DNA from: a virus
Length of the DNA: 58,452 nt
Reading direction: 5' to 3' (one strand)
IMG/VR virus record: IMGVR_UViG_3300024430_000001
Location: 1 to 58,452 of that record
The notes beneath the pieces are model-generated. The model was not told the origin of the DNA, ran no database searches, and saw only the letters and a list, made by a program, of their open reading frames with translations. Positions 39,104 through 47,167 of this stretch are shown piece after piece. Each line of letters begins with the position of its first letter. The stretch's first letter is position 1. The translations under genes were made by a program, and so were the position numbers.

Positions 39104-39858
39104 GCCTCACCGACCAGCAGATCGCCCAGCTGAGCAGCCTCCTCGCCAGCCTGAAGCAGCGCGTCAGCGACCCGTTGTCCTGCTGTGATGAGGCCAAGAC
39201 CGGCGTTGCGGCTGCCGAAGACCTGCTGGACGAGGTCGAGCGGCTGCGTGCCGAGAATCAGCGCCTGGCGGAGCGGGTGGCCGAGGAGCACGACCGGGCG
39301 ACCGGTGCCCTGGCGGAGGCTGATGAAGTGGTCGCGGCCACGCGGCAGGCAGCCATCAACGGCTTCACGGCGGTGCGGCAAAAACTCCTGGCTGCCCTCG
39401 GCCGTAAGGACGACCGGCGTACCCAGCTGGTTGAGTACGTCGCCGACCTCGCCGCCGAGCGGGACCAAGTGTGCGCTGAGCTGGAGCGGGAGAGGCAGGC
39501 CACTCATCGGGTAGCCGATCAGCTTGGCGCGCTGACCATGTGCGGCATCGATGGCTGTGTGCTGTCCGATGCGATCGACCATTGCCACGGCGAGGATCAC
39601 GGCTACTGCTGCACCGAGGACTACGCCGAGCAGGACACCGGCGTGGCCGTGCATCGGGACCACCTGCCAGCCGCGCTGATGGCCAACCTGGCTGCTGTCC
39701 GCGCCGAGCTGGAGCGGGCCCGACCGGTGGTCGAGGCGGCGAAGGCGCTGCGCTCAACGTGGCGCGGCAGCTCGGTGCCCCGCATTCCGGAGGAGTCCGC
39801 AGTGGCTGCCGCTGCGGACGCCTGGACCGCCTCCGAGGAGGTGGGCGACCGTGGGTGA
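39100..39858 (+). CDS. Coiled-coil hypothetical protein with Cys/His patch
   Basis: 252-aa protein. Long coiled coils at about 35-75 (DLLDEVERLRAENQRLAERV) and 115-150, a Cys/His patch MCGIDGCVLSDAIDHCHGED with YCCTEDYAEQ, and another helix (VRAELERARPVVEAAKALRS). Similar architecture is frequent in actinophages. Function unknown. Confidence 0.7.
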   Translation: MSLTDQQIAQLSSLLASLKQRVSDPLSCCDEAKTGVAAAEDLLDEVERLRAENQRLAERVAEEHDRATGALAEADEVVAATRQAAINGFTAVRQKLLAALGRKDDRRTQLVEYVADLAAERDQVCAELERERQATHRVADQLGALTMCGIDGCVLSDAIDHCHGEDHGYCCTEDYAEQDTGVAVHRDHLPAALMANLAAVRAELERARPVVEAAKALRSTWRGSSVPRIPEESAVAAAADAWTASEEVGDRG

Positions 39859-40090
39859 CCAGATCGACCTCACCGACCAGCAGTCGCTCAAATCCGCGCG
39901 CCACTACCGTGCACGCAAAGCCAACGCCGCGCGGAACGGCAACCACGCCGCCGCCGCACAAGCCGGTCTTGCCCGCGAGGTGATGGGCATGCCGTGGGCG
40001 ACCCGTGACGAACTGCGGGAGGCGATCCCCCCGGCCTACACCGAGTTCATCGGCGTCCAGCTACTGGCGGCGATCGGGGTGATGTCGTGA
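39851..40090 (+). CDS. Small hypothetical protein
   Basis: 79-aa protein (QQSLKSARHYRARKANAARN, LAREVMGMPWATRDELREAI, YTEFIGVQLLAAIG). GTG start inside the previous gene's 3' end. Function unknown. Confidence 0.65.
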   Translation: MGDQIDLTDQQSLKSARHYRARKANAARNGNHAAAAQAGLAREVMGMPWATRDELREAIPPAYTEFIGVQLLAAIGVMS

Positions 40091-40365
40091 TGACCCCGAA
40101 CTGGTTGCGCCGTCTGGGTTCTGCTGCTCTCTCGCGGGAGATCGCCCGGGTCCGGCTCGACCGTGAGTGCTGGAAGCGGCGGGCGCTGGGAGCGGAGACG
40201 CGCGAGCGGGCCGCCCGTGACCGGGCAGAGCAGCAGCGGCTGCTGATGGATCGCCAGGTGCAGCGAATCCAGCAATTGGAAGCTGAGCTGGCCGAGGCCC
40301 AGGCCACGGCCGAAGGGCTCGCCCAAACCAACACTGATCTTGAAAAGGAACTGGACAACCGATGA
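40090..40365 (+). CDS. Coiled-coil hypothetical protein
   Basis: 91-aa protein: basic N-terminus, then a coiled coil (LLMDRQVQRIQQLEAELAEA). ATG 40090; GTG 40087 is the alternative. Sits before the Sak4-like gene. Confidence 0.65.
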   Translation: MTPNWLRRLGSAALSREIARVRLDRECWKRRALGAETRERAARDRAEQQRLLMDRQVQRIQQLEAELAEAQATAEGLAQTNTDLEKELDNR

Positions 40366-41270
40366 GCGGGTTCGTGTTCACCAAAGCCACGAAGAAGGCG
40401 CTGAAGGCACGTGTGGCGATCGAGGGGCCGTCGGGTAGCGGCAAGACGTGGACGGCGCTGACGATCGCCCGGGCGCTGGGCAAACGGATCGCGCTGGCCG
40501 ACACCGAGCACCGGTCAGCGTCGAAGTACGCAGACGTGTTCGACTTCGACACCCTGGCGGTTGAGCGGTTCGCCCCTGAGGTGCTGATTGAGATCCTGGC
40601 TGCTGCCGCGAGTCATGACGTGGCGATCGTGGACAGCCTGTCGCACTGGTGGATGGGCACCGACGGCATGCTGGAGCAGGTCGACCGGGCCGCGAAACGC
40701 TCCGGTGGCGGGAACTCGTTCGCCGGGTGGAAGGAGATGCGCCCGCACGAACGCCGCATGATCGAGGCGATGCTGGCCTTCCCCGGTCACCTGATCGTGA
40801 CACTACGGTCGAAGACCGAGTGGGTGATCGAGGAAAACGACCGGGGACGGAAGGTGCCCCGCAAGATCGGCCTGAAGGCTGAGCAGCGCGAAGGGCTGGA
40901 GTACGAGTTCGACCTGGTCGGATCGATGGACCACGAGAACACCATGGTGGTCACCAAATCCCGATGCCCGGCCCTGGCCGGCGCGGTTGTGCAGCGGCCG
41001 GACGAGTCTTTCGGCCGGACACTGCTGGACTGGCTGGAGTCCGGCGAAGCCGAAGGCCCGTCCGCCATCGACATCCGCGACGAGGCACTAGATCCACTGT
41101 TGACGGTCGATGACCTGCGCAAGCTGTACGAGAAAGCCGAGCAATATCAGCGGCTCGGCGCCGCGGTGATGACCGACACCGGCGATGTGGCCGCCCTCGG
41201 TGACTTCATCCGCAACAAGGCCCGCGAGGCGCAGACGCGCGCCCGTGCTGCCGCGGAGGTGTCGGCATGA
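40362..41270 (+). CDS. Sak4-like recombination ATPase
   Basis: 302-aa RecA-fold protein. Walker A GPSGSGKT (22-29), Walker B VAIVDSLSHW (87-96). This compact ATPase type (AAA_24/Sak4) anneals single strands in phage recombination together with an SSB. The C-terminus is helical (LTVDDLRKLYEKAEQYQRLG). It lies in the early operon before replication genes. Confidence 0.82.
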   Translation: MSGFVFTKATKKALKARVAIEGPSGSGKTWTALTIARALGKRIALADTEHRSASKYADVFDFDTLAVERFAPEVLIEILAAAASHDVAIVDSLSHWWMGTDGMLEQVDRAAKRSGGGNSFAGWKEMRPHERRMIEAMLAFPGHLIVTLRSKTEWVIEENDRGRKVPRKIGLKAEQREGLEYEFDLVGSMDHENTMVVTKSRCPALAGAVVQRPDESFGRTLLDWLESGEAEGPSAIDIRDEALDPLLTVDDLRKLYEKAEQYQRLGAAVMTDTGDVAALGDFIRNKAREAQTRARAAAEVSA

Positions 41271-41764
41271 ACCGTGCAGACATCCTCCACCAGGTCATCC
41301 GCCTGGAAGCCGCTGCGGCAGCGGCCCGATTCAAAGCGGACATACTGCGGGAACTGCTCAACCGGGACGCGATCGCCGAATTCGAGGAGCAGGGAACGGC
41401 ACCGACGTGGCGGACCCCGTCGGCCACCGTGTCCCTGCCCGTGTCGAAAACGCGGGCGGTCGTGTCCGATCCGGACGCGGTGCTGCGGTGGGTGCGCACA
41501 CGGCATCCGTCCGAAGTGGTCGAGCAGGTGCGCCCCGCTTTCGCGCGGGCCCTGCCCGGCCTGCTGAAGGTGTCCGGCGATGTGGTGATCGATCCGGAGA
41601 CCGGTGAGGTCGTGCCCGGCATGGCCGTGGCCGAAGGCGGGATACCCGGATCGCTGCGGATCGTCCCCACCGATGAAGCCAAGGCCCGCATCGCTTCCGA
41701 GGCGGCCGACATGCTGGCGGCAGTGGAGGCGGCGCTGGACGAGCCGTCGGGCGGTGAACGCTGA
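41267..41764 (+). CDS. Hypothetical protein next to the recombinase
   Basis: 165-aa protein. Helical N-terminus (ILHQVIRLEAAAAAARFKAD, ILRELLNRDAIAEFEEQGTA), then a beta segment (ATVSLPVSKTRAVVSDPDAV). This neighbour is common beside Sak4-like genes; Gam- or SSB-like roles are possible but unproven. Confidence 0.68.
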   Translation: MNRADILHQVIRLEAAAAAARFKADILRELLNRDAIAEFEEQGTAPTWRTPSATVSLPVSKTRAVVSDPDAVLRWVRTRHPSEVVEQVRPAFARALPGLLKVSGDVVIDPETGEVVPGMAVAEGGIPGSLRIVPTDEAKARIASEAADMLAAVEAALDEPSGGER

Positions 41765-42375
41765 TGCTGATCCTGGTCACCGGCTGGCGTAAGCACCCTT
41801 CCCGGGATGCCGTGTGGAAGGTACTCGACGACATCACCGCACCACTGTCGGATCTCCAACTTGTCACGGTGCTGCACGGCGCCGCGCCGGGCGCGGACGG
41901 ACACGCCGACGCGTGGTGTCGGATGCGCGGCGCGTCGGCCATTCCGTTCCCCGCCCGAGACTACGGCCAGTGGCCAGGGTGCGGACCGCGACGCAACAAG
42001 GTGATGGTGCGCACTTTCGCCGCCCATGCTGAGCCCACGAAACGGGCCGTCGCGTTCCCGCAACCGGGGTGGGAGACGGCCGAGCGCTGCGGTACACGGG
42101 GCTGTATCGCGCTGCTGCGTGAGGCGGGGTTCGAGGGCACCTACCTGTGGTGCACACCCGAGGAGGCGGTGGAACACGCACTCAGCGACGGCCACCTCAT
42201 GTACCGGGGCCAGCTCCTGTGCTCGGACTGCTGGCAGCCACTGAAGAACGTCGAGCACGACTACGTGACTCGTGAGGCGATCGCCCCGGAGTGCGCGATC
42301 TGCGGCGGTGTCCCTGACGCCAGCCACCCCAACGTGCCGATGCCCGGCCAGTCCGAGATCGGGGTGTCGTCGTGA
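41764..42375 (+). CDS. SLOG-domain protein with C-terminal zinc ribbon
   Basis: 203-aa protein. Residues 1-115 resemble the YspA-type SLOG domain: ILVTGWRKHPSRDAVWKVLD, then VTVLHGAAPGADGHADAW, a nucleotide-binding Rossmann-like fold. Residues 155-190 hold LCSDCWQPL and PECAICGGVP, a likely zinc ribbon. SLOG domains sense nucleotide signals in anti-phage systems; here it may be a sponge or a nucleotide enzyme. Start overlaps the previous stop by 1 nt. Confidence 0.72.
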   Translation: MLILVTGWRKHPSRDAVWKVLDDITAPLSDLQLVTVLHGAAPGADGHADAWCRMRGASAIPFPARDYGQWPGCGPRRNKVMVRTFAAHAEPTKRAVAFPQPGWETAERCGTRGCIALLREAGFEGTYLWCTPEEAVEHALSDGHLMYRGQLLCSDCWQPLKNVEHDYVTREAIAPECAICGGVPDASHPNVPMPGQSEIGVSS

Positions 42376-42632
42376 GCCTGTCTGATCTGTCCGGCGCGAC
42401 CACAGAGCCGACACCCGCCGAGGTCCGGGTCACATGCGGCTACTGCTCTAACCAGCCAGCGGCCTACGTCCTGGTCATGTGGTGGACCGCGATGAAGGAG
42501 CGCACGACCGAGGTGGTGTGCGAGGACTGCGGCGAATCCAGCATTCGAGACGGTGGCCGGCTCGGCATCGTGCACCTGTACCGCGTCGACTTCGCGACTC
42601 CAGCGCGGGAGGTGCACGATGTCGACGCTTGA
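42372..42632 (+). CDS. Zinc-ribbon hypothetical protein
   Basis: 86-aa protein with CGYCSNQPAAYVLVMWW and VVCEDCGESSI, two CxxC pairs forming a zinc ribbon. GTG start. The next gene starts 14 nt before its end. Confidence 0.68.
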   Translation: MSLSDLSGATTEPTPAEVRVTCGYCSNQPAAYVLVMWWTAMKERTTEVVCEDCGESSIRDGGRLGIVHLYRVDFATPAREVHDVDA

Positions 42633-42978
42633 GCCGACCGTCCAGGTCACCCAGTACGCGGTCAACGTGTACCCGGACCCAGACAGCATCAACGCCAGCC
42701 TGTACGAGATCACCGTCGAGTACCGGGGCAAGGGCCAGTGGGCGGTGTGCTGGAAAGGCGACTGCTTCGACGCCGACGGCCGACGCTCCTACGAGCCGAT
42801 CCCGTCGGAGCGAACCGGCGAGTGGCTGGCCCGCCATCGCTTCGACCACGACACCGCGATCGAGTTGGCGAAGCGGATCGCCCCGACGCTGATGGTCAAC
42901 GGCATGACGGCTGCGGGTTGCTGGGAGTGGGAGCAGAACCAGCGCGCGCGGTTGGGGGTGTCTGGTGTCTCCGTTTGA
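42619..42978 (+). CDS. Hypothetical protein
   Basis: 119-aa protein (YAVNVYPDPDSINASLYEIT, GKGQWAVCWKGDCFDADGRR, EWLARHRFDHDTAIELAKRI). Alternating strands then helices; no family named, though similar proteins are common in actinophages. The next gene overlaps by 14 nt. Confidence 0.68.
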   Translation: MSTLEPTVQVTQYAVNVYPDPDSINASLYEITVEYRGKGQWAVCWKGDCFDADGRRSYEPIPSERTGEWLARHRFDHDTAIELAKRIAPTLMVNGMTAAGCWEWEQNQRARLGVSGVSV

Positions 42979-43465
42979 GACGACAGCCGCCGAGTGTGCG
43001 GCAGATGCTGCGGCCGATGAGCAGCAGCGGCGGGAGGACCGTCGCCTGCTCGCGCGCACGCTGAAGTGGGCGCGAGACAACGGTCGCGTTCGCGACCGGC
43101 GCTACGAGGGCGGCAGGTTCGCCGTCTACGTGTGGACCTGCCCTGATGGGCGGGTGTGGCTGGGCCCGTCTGGCGACGTCACGGTTTACGTCGGCTTCCA
43201 CAGCCTCCAGCCGGAGACCGTGCGGGAGGCGGTGGACCTGCTGGTGGCTCTCGGAGTGCTGCCGGTGGAGATGTCGTCGGCCTACGAGGCGGGCCGGGAG
43301 TCGGCCTACGTGCCCGATGTCGTCGAGTGGTCCACCCGGTGGCCGTATGGCGGAGTGGACCTGTGCTGGGACGAGTCGGAGGCCCGGGCCCGGCATGGCC
43401 GGTATCCGCGTGAGTCGGTGCTGGTGCAGCGCCGTGTTGGCCCCTGGACGGAGGTGGCCGGGTGA
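42965..43465 (+). CDS. Hypothetical protein
   Basis: 166-aa protein (ARTLKWARDNGRVRDRRYEG, GRFAVYVWTCPDGRVWLGPS, ETVREAVDLLVALGVLP). No family recognised. GTG start; overlaps the methylase gene by 4 nt. Confidence 0.65.
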   Translation: MSPFETTAAECAADAAADEQQRREDRRLLARTLKWARDNGRVRDRRYEGGRFAVYVWTCPDGRVWLGPSGDVTVYVGFHSLQPETVREAVDLLVALGVLPVEMSSAYEAGRESAYVPDVVEWSTRWPYGGVDLCWDESEARARHGRYPRESVLVQRRVGPWTEVAG

Positions 43466-44283
43466 AGCCTCCATTCACCTACTACGGCGGCAAGCTTTCC
43501 ATCGCCCAAGACATCGTCGCCGCGCTGCCGGACCATCTGCACTACGTCGAGCCGTTCGCCGGCTCCCTGGCTGTGTTGCTGGCCAAGCCGCCGTCGCCGA
43601 TGGAGACGGTCAACGACCTCGACGAGCAGCTGATGACGTTCTGGCGGGTGCTGCGCGACCGGCCAGCGGATCTCGTTCGCGCCGCGGCGTTGACGCCGCA
43701 CTCCCGGGCGGAGCACCAGCTGGCCTACCAGCCGGCCGTCGACGAGCTGGAGACTGCCCGCCGGGTGTGGGTGCTGCTCACGCAAGCACGGTCCGGCACG
43801 CTGCGCCGCACCGGATGGCGCTACTACGTCAACCCCCGCGGGTCCAGCGCGTCCATGCCCGACTACCTCGAGGCCTACGTCGACCGCATCCTGCCCGCCG
43901 CTGAACGGCTGCGGGCCGTGTCGCTCGAGGCCCGCCCCGCGCTGGAGATCATCACCAAGTACGGGCAGCACCCGGAAGTCCTGTTGTACGTCGACCCGCC
44001 CTACCTCGCCGCCACCCGCGGCCACCTCAACTACCGCCACGAGATGAGCGGCGAGGCCGACCACCGCGAGCTTGCCGACGCGCTGCACGCCGCCGCGGCG
44101 GCGGTCGTGCTGTCCGGCTACGACTCGCCGCTGTACCAGGAGCTGTACGCGGGATGGCACCGGCACGAGATCGCCACCGGGACCGGACAAGGCGGCACCT
44201 GGCAGGACCGCACCGAAGTGTTGTGGTCCAACCGGACGCTTGGTGTCCAGCCGTCCCTGTTCGAACTGACGGAGGTGGCCTGA
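43462..44283 (+). CDS. DNA adenine methyltransferase (D12/Dam type)
   Basis: 273-aa enzyme that methylates N6 of adenine using S-adenosylmethionine. Motif YYGGK at 7-11 binds the cofactor; DPPY at 178-181 is the catalytic motif IV. Length is normal. It may shield phage DNA from host restriction or mark replication state. Target sequence unknown. GTG start. Confidence 0.9.
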   Translation: MKPPFTYYGGKLSIAQDIVAALPDHLHYVEPFAGSLAVLLAKPPSPMETVNDLDEQLMTFWRVLRDRPADLVRAAALTPHSRAEHQLAYQPAVDELETARRVWVLLTQARSGTLRRTGWRYYVNPRGSSASMPDYLEAYVDRILPAAERLRAVSLEARPALEIITKYGQHPEVLLYVDPPYLAATRGHLNYRHEMSGEADHRELADALHAAAAAVVLSGYDSPLYQELYAGWHRHEIATGTGQGGTWQDRTEVLWSNRTLGVQPSLFELTEVA

Positions 44284-44284
44284 G

Positions 44285-44683
44285 ATGGCCCTGTACCTCG
44301 TGCGCGAACGCCGCCCCGCCGAGCTGCCGACCACCTGGGACGCCGCCGAAGGGCGGGCGGTGCGCTGGTCGGGCTGGTCACCGCCACACCGGATCTTCGT
44401 CTGCCCGCCGCCGCCTGAGCCGGACACCTGCTGCAACTGCGGCCAGGCCGCCGACGAGGAGACCGCCACCGGCTACATCCAGCCGCTACCGGCCGATGTG
44501 GTCGAGGAGGACCGGGTGGTCGCGTCGAAGCGCCGCCCGGGCAGCACCTGGGGCCGGACGGTCAAGAGGCTGGCACACGAGTACCTGCGGCTGCTCGCGT
44601 TCCGCTGTCCGGCCTGCGGACATGTGGACATCTACGACGAGCACACCAAAGAGCTGACCCACGACGAGCCGGAGGTGGCCTGA
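44285..44683 (+). CDS. Zinc-finger hypothetical protein
   Basis: 132-aa protein with CCNCGQAADEETATGYIQ and FRCPACGHVDIYDEHTKELT, two CxxC pairs of a zinc ribbon frequently seen in actinophage early regions. Function unknown. Starts 1 nt after the methylase stop. Confidence 0.7.
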   Translation: MALYLVRERRPAELPTTWDAAEGRAVRWSGWSPPHRIFVCPPPPEPDTCCNCGQAADEETATGYIQPLPADVVEEDRVVASKRRPGSTWGRTVKRLAHEYLRLLAFRCPACGHVDIYDEHTKELTHDEPEVA

Positions 44684-44684
44684 G

Positions 44685-45158
44685 ATGGCCGAATACAGCA
44701 GGATCGTTAGCGATCCTTACCGCGAGGACTTCGTTTGCTGGGCATCCAACCCGGGCGAGGACTACCCGTACGACCACGACCACGCGGGCGATTGCGACTG
44801 GGGATGGGCCTGCAACCAGGCCGGATGCAGGTGGCGTGCCGACCATGCTCCGTGTCCCGACCACGCGCCGACCGTTTTCCTGGGGCTGCGCCTGGTCGAG
44901 TGTCAGGCCGAACCGCGGCACTGGCTGTGGGTGCACGATCGGGAGGACTACGGCCACGGTTGCCCGTTGTGCTGGTACGAGCAGGCGGCGGCCGAGTTGG
45001 CGCCGCTCCAGATGACTGCGGGGCAGCGGGCGCATCGCTGGTGCTGGCTGGTTAACCCGCTCAAACGGGCGGCCGTTTGGGCGCATGTCGCCCGCATCCG
45101 CAGCTTTGGCGATCCGTGGTGTCGGCATGTCGATGTGCGCTGGCGGTGGTCGCGGTGA
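44685..45158 (+). CDS. Cys/His-rich hypothetical protein
   Basis: 157-aa protein with DHDHAGDCDWGWACNQAGCR and APCPDHAP, then GHGCPLCWYEQAAAEL and a C-terminal basic helix. Several potential metal ligands. No recognised family. Confidence 0.68.
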   Translation: MAEYSRIVSDPYREDFVCWASNPGEDYPYDHDHAGDCDWGWACNQAGCRWRADHAPCPDHAPTVFLGLRLVECQAEPRHWLWVHDREDYGHGCPLCWYEQAAAELAPLQMTAGQRAHRWCWLVNPLKRAAVWAHVARIRSFGDPWCRHVDVRWRWSR

Positions 45159-45265
45159 TCACCGACCGGGAGTGGTTGCGTGCCATCGTCTTGCACCTGC
45201 TGGCCATCGAGCGTCCGTGGGCGCGTCGTCTGCGGCTGCGCCGAGAGCGGATGGGGCGCCGATGA
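45155..45265 (+). CDS. 36-aa hypothetical protein
   Basis: Arg/Leu-rich helical peptide (REWLRAIVLHLLAIERPWAR, RLRLRRERM). GTGA overlap with the previous gene and ATGA overlap with the next support it. Confidence 0.55.
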   Translation: MITDREWLRAIVLHLLAIERPWARRLRLRRERMGRR

Positions 45266-45579
45266 GCCCGAGACCGCGCTTCCCTCGACGCAAGCCGCGC
45301 GGCCGATTCGACCGAGCGGTCCTTGCCCCGCTGATCCGCCCGTCCGCTCCCGTCGCATGGGTGTCGCTCGGGTTGACCGAGCGTCGCGCCACGCTACTGC
45401 GTGCCATCCAGGCCGGTGAGGTCAAGGCGGGTCGCGGCAGCTACGAACGGTGCTGGCGCTGGAAAGGCAGCACCGTTACCGCCGCAGTGGACGAACTCAT
45501 CGCCGCCGGCTGGGCACGGGGCAGCAAGACGGTGGAGCTGACCGAGGCGGGACAGTCCGTTTTGGACGGTGCGCCATGA
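45262..45579 (+). CDS. Winged-helix-like hypothetical protein
   Basis: 105-aa basic protein. LTERRATLLRAIQAGEVKAG, then TVTAAVDELIAAGWARGSKT and VELTEAGQSVL, reads as a winged-helix DNA-binding fold. N-terminus is Arg/Pro-rich. Possibly a regulator. Confidence 0.65.
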   Translation: MSPRPRFPRRKPRGRFDRAVLAPLIRPSAPVAWVSLGLTERRATLLRAIQAGEVKAGRGSYERCWRWKGSTVTAAVDELIAAGWARGSKTVELTEAGQSVLDGAP

Positions 45580-45935
45580 GCGGCTACACCTACGTGCACA
45601 TCTGGCCGATCACCGACCTGGACCGGCCTATCTCCGCCCTGCGCGCCGAGGCGTGCGCGGTACTGGATGCGATGGCCGCCCAAGCCGGGGCCCGGATCGT
45701 GGGTGATCCGGTGTGGACGGTGTCGGGTGAGCGGCTGATCTGCCGCGCCCCGGCCCGCCCGCTGCGCGATGACGAGCTGCCAGCGTTCGCGCCGGGGCAG
45801 CGGACCCCGGAGGCGGTGATCGCCGAGATCCGGCGCCTGTCCCGGCTCGATAAGGGCGTGAACGAGATCGCGTCGCGGCTGGGTGTGGCTCCGGCGACGG
45901 TGCGGCTGTACAAGCCCAGGGAGGTGGCGGCATGA
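45576..45935 (+). CDS. HTH hypothetical protein
   Basis: 119-aa protein. C-terminal RLSRLDKGVNEIASRLGVAP then ATVRLYKPRE is a helix-turn-helix; the N-terminal 70 residues are mixed alpha/beta. Probably DNA-binding. Confidence 0.65.
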   Translation: MSGYTYVHIWPITDLDRPISALRAEACAVLDAMAAQAGARIVGDPVWTVSGERLICRAPARPLRDDELPAFAPGQRTPEAVIAEIRRLSRLDKGVNEIASRLGVAPATVRLYKPREVAA

Positions 45936-46756
45936 CGTCGGTGTCTGTGCAGCTGGGCTATCAGGGCGATCCGCGGCACGGCTACACGCTGGCCGACATC
46001 GGCCGGCTTGCACAGAAGTCCGCACGAATCGCGGGATGGCAGTCGTCGGACTATGCGGCCCGCTGCGACGAGGCGTGGTCGGGCATCGTGGCCTACCTGT
46101 ACGCCGCCGACCTGCCGCCGCCCGAGCGGGATCTGGTCGACGCAGGCTGCCTGGCGGTCAGGCGGGAGCAGCAGGCAGTGCGGCATCTCCGTGGGGTCGT
46201 GGCGGCGGAGGGTGGCGGCTACCGCCGTATGGGCGGCTACGAGCGGTACTGGCGCTACCACGCCCGTGCGACACCGTCGCCGGAGCAGATCGTGGTGGAT
46301 CGCGCGGCGGTGTGGCAGATCCTGCCCCTGCTCAGCTACAAGCAGCGCGCCGCCCTGGACGCCTACATCGACCACGGGCTGTCGATCGCCGCGGCTGCCG
46401 ACGCGCTTGGGATCGGCTACCCGGCCATGGCCAGCCGTCTGGAGGCGGCCAGGCGACGGTTTCTGGCGGCGTGGCATGAGCACGAGACACCGTCGCGGAA
46501 GTGGCGCTACCGCTGGCCTCTGGACCGCATGACCCCATGCGGCACGGACACAGGCTATTTCCGTCACCTGCGGTGGGGGGAGCAGGCGTGTGGCGGCTGC
46601 CGGGAGGCGCATCGTCTAGTCGTCGCGAGGAGCAGGGCACGGCGTAAGGCCAGCGCTGGGTCTGAGGCTGTCGCGGACCCGGCACCGGTTGGCCGGTATC
46701 CGCGGACCCGGTCGGCGGCGAAGGCGGCAGACCGTCGTGCTCGGGAGGCGGCGTGA
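45932..46756 (+). CDS. Sigma-70-like regulator with zinc ribbon
   Basis: 274-aa protein. LPLLSYKQRAALDAYIDHGL then SIAAAADALGIGYPAMASRL matches a sigma region 4 HTH (about 128-170). Preceding helices could be a region 2 remnant. Residues about 200-228 hold CGTDTGYFRHLRWGEQACGG with a further C, a zinc-ribbon pattern. Could act as a phage sigma or anti-sigma-type regulator of late genes; inference. Last gene before a convergent minus-strand gene. Confidence 0.68.
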   Translation: MTSVSVQLGYQGDPRHGYTLADIGRLAQKSARIAGWQSSDYAARCDEAWSGIVAYLYAADLPPPERDLVDAGCLAVRREQQAVRHLRGVVAAEGGGYRRMGGYERYWRYHARATPSPEQIVVDRAAVWQILPLLSYKQRAALDAYIDHGLSIAAAADALGIGYPAMASRLEAARRRFLAAWHEHETPSRKWRYRWPLDRMTPCGTDTGYFRHLRWGEQACGGCREAHRLVVARSRARRKASAGSEAVADPAPVGRYPRTRSAAKAADRRAREAA

Positions 46757-46761
46757 TCAGC

Positions 46762-47067
46762 TCACTGGTCTCCGCTGGATGCGGAACGACGGCGACGGGG
46801 CGGCTCGACGTCAACGCGCGGCGGGACGCCTTTAGCTCGGGCGATGCGGCGGACGTAGCCGACGGACCAGCCGAGGTGGTTCGCCACATCGGTGACGGTG
46901 GGCGCGCCGGTGACCTCTTCCGCGATGGCGGCATTGAGTTCGGCGGTGGCGTCGTCGATCAGTTTCTTCGCTGCGGCCTTGGCCTCCTCAACGGCCTTTT
47001 GCGCGGCGAGGAGCTTTTCGGACGGTTGGTAGGCCACGTCGGCAGTGTCGCATATGGGCGGGGTCAT
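46762..47067 (-). CDS. HTH protein, leftward, autoregulated
   Basis: 101-aa protein. Coiled coil (KLLAAQKAVEEAKAAAKKLI), then PTVTDVANHLGWSVGYVRRI as a helix-turn-helix, then a basic tail (PPRRRRSASS). ATG 47067 is chosen because a TACAAT -10 box lies 10 nt upstream (leaderless); a GTG at 47118 would read through the operator. The gene interrupts the rightward operon and may insulate replication genes. Confidence 0.68.
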   Translation of the reverse strand: MTPPICDTADVAYQPSEKLLAAQKAVEEAKAAAKKLIDDATAELNAAIAEEVTGAPTVTDVANHLGWSVGYVRRIARAKGVPPRVDVEPPRRRRSASSGDQ

Positions 47068-47118
47068 GGACAGCATTGTATTCGACACTAGCAAGTTCGG
47101 TACAGTCGGTGTCGACAC
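47044..47118. promoter_or_regulatory. AGTGTCG operator repeats before the replication genes
   Basis: AGTGTCG (47044-47050), its complement CGACACT (47083-47089), and the palindrome GTGTCGACAC (47109-47118). They surround the leftward promoter box TACAAT and lie just before the rightward replication transcript, so one protein may control both. Confidence 0.65.
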
Positions 47119-47167
47119 TATGAGTTACCATTAGTACGAACGAACGAAGATCGGGAGCGAGGAAACC

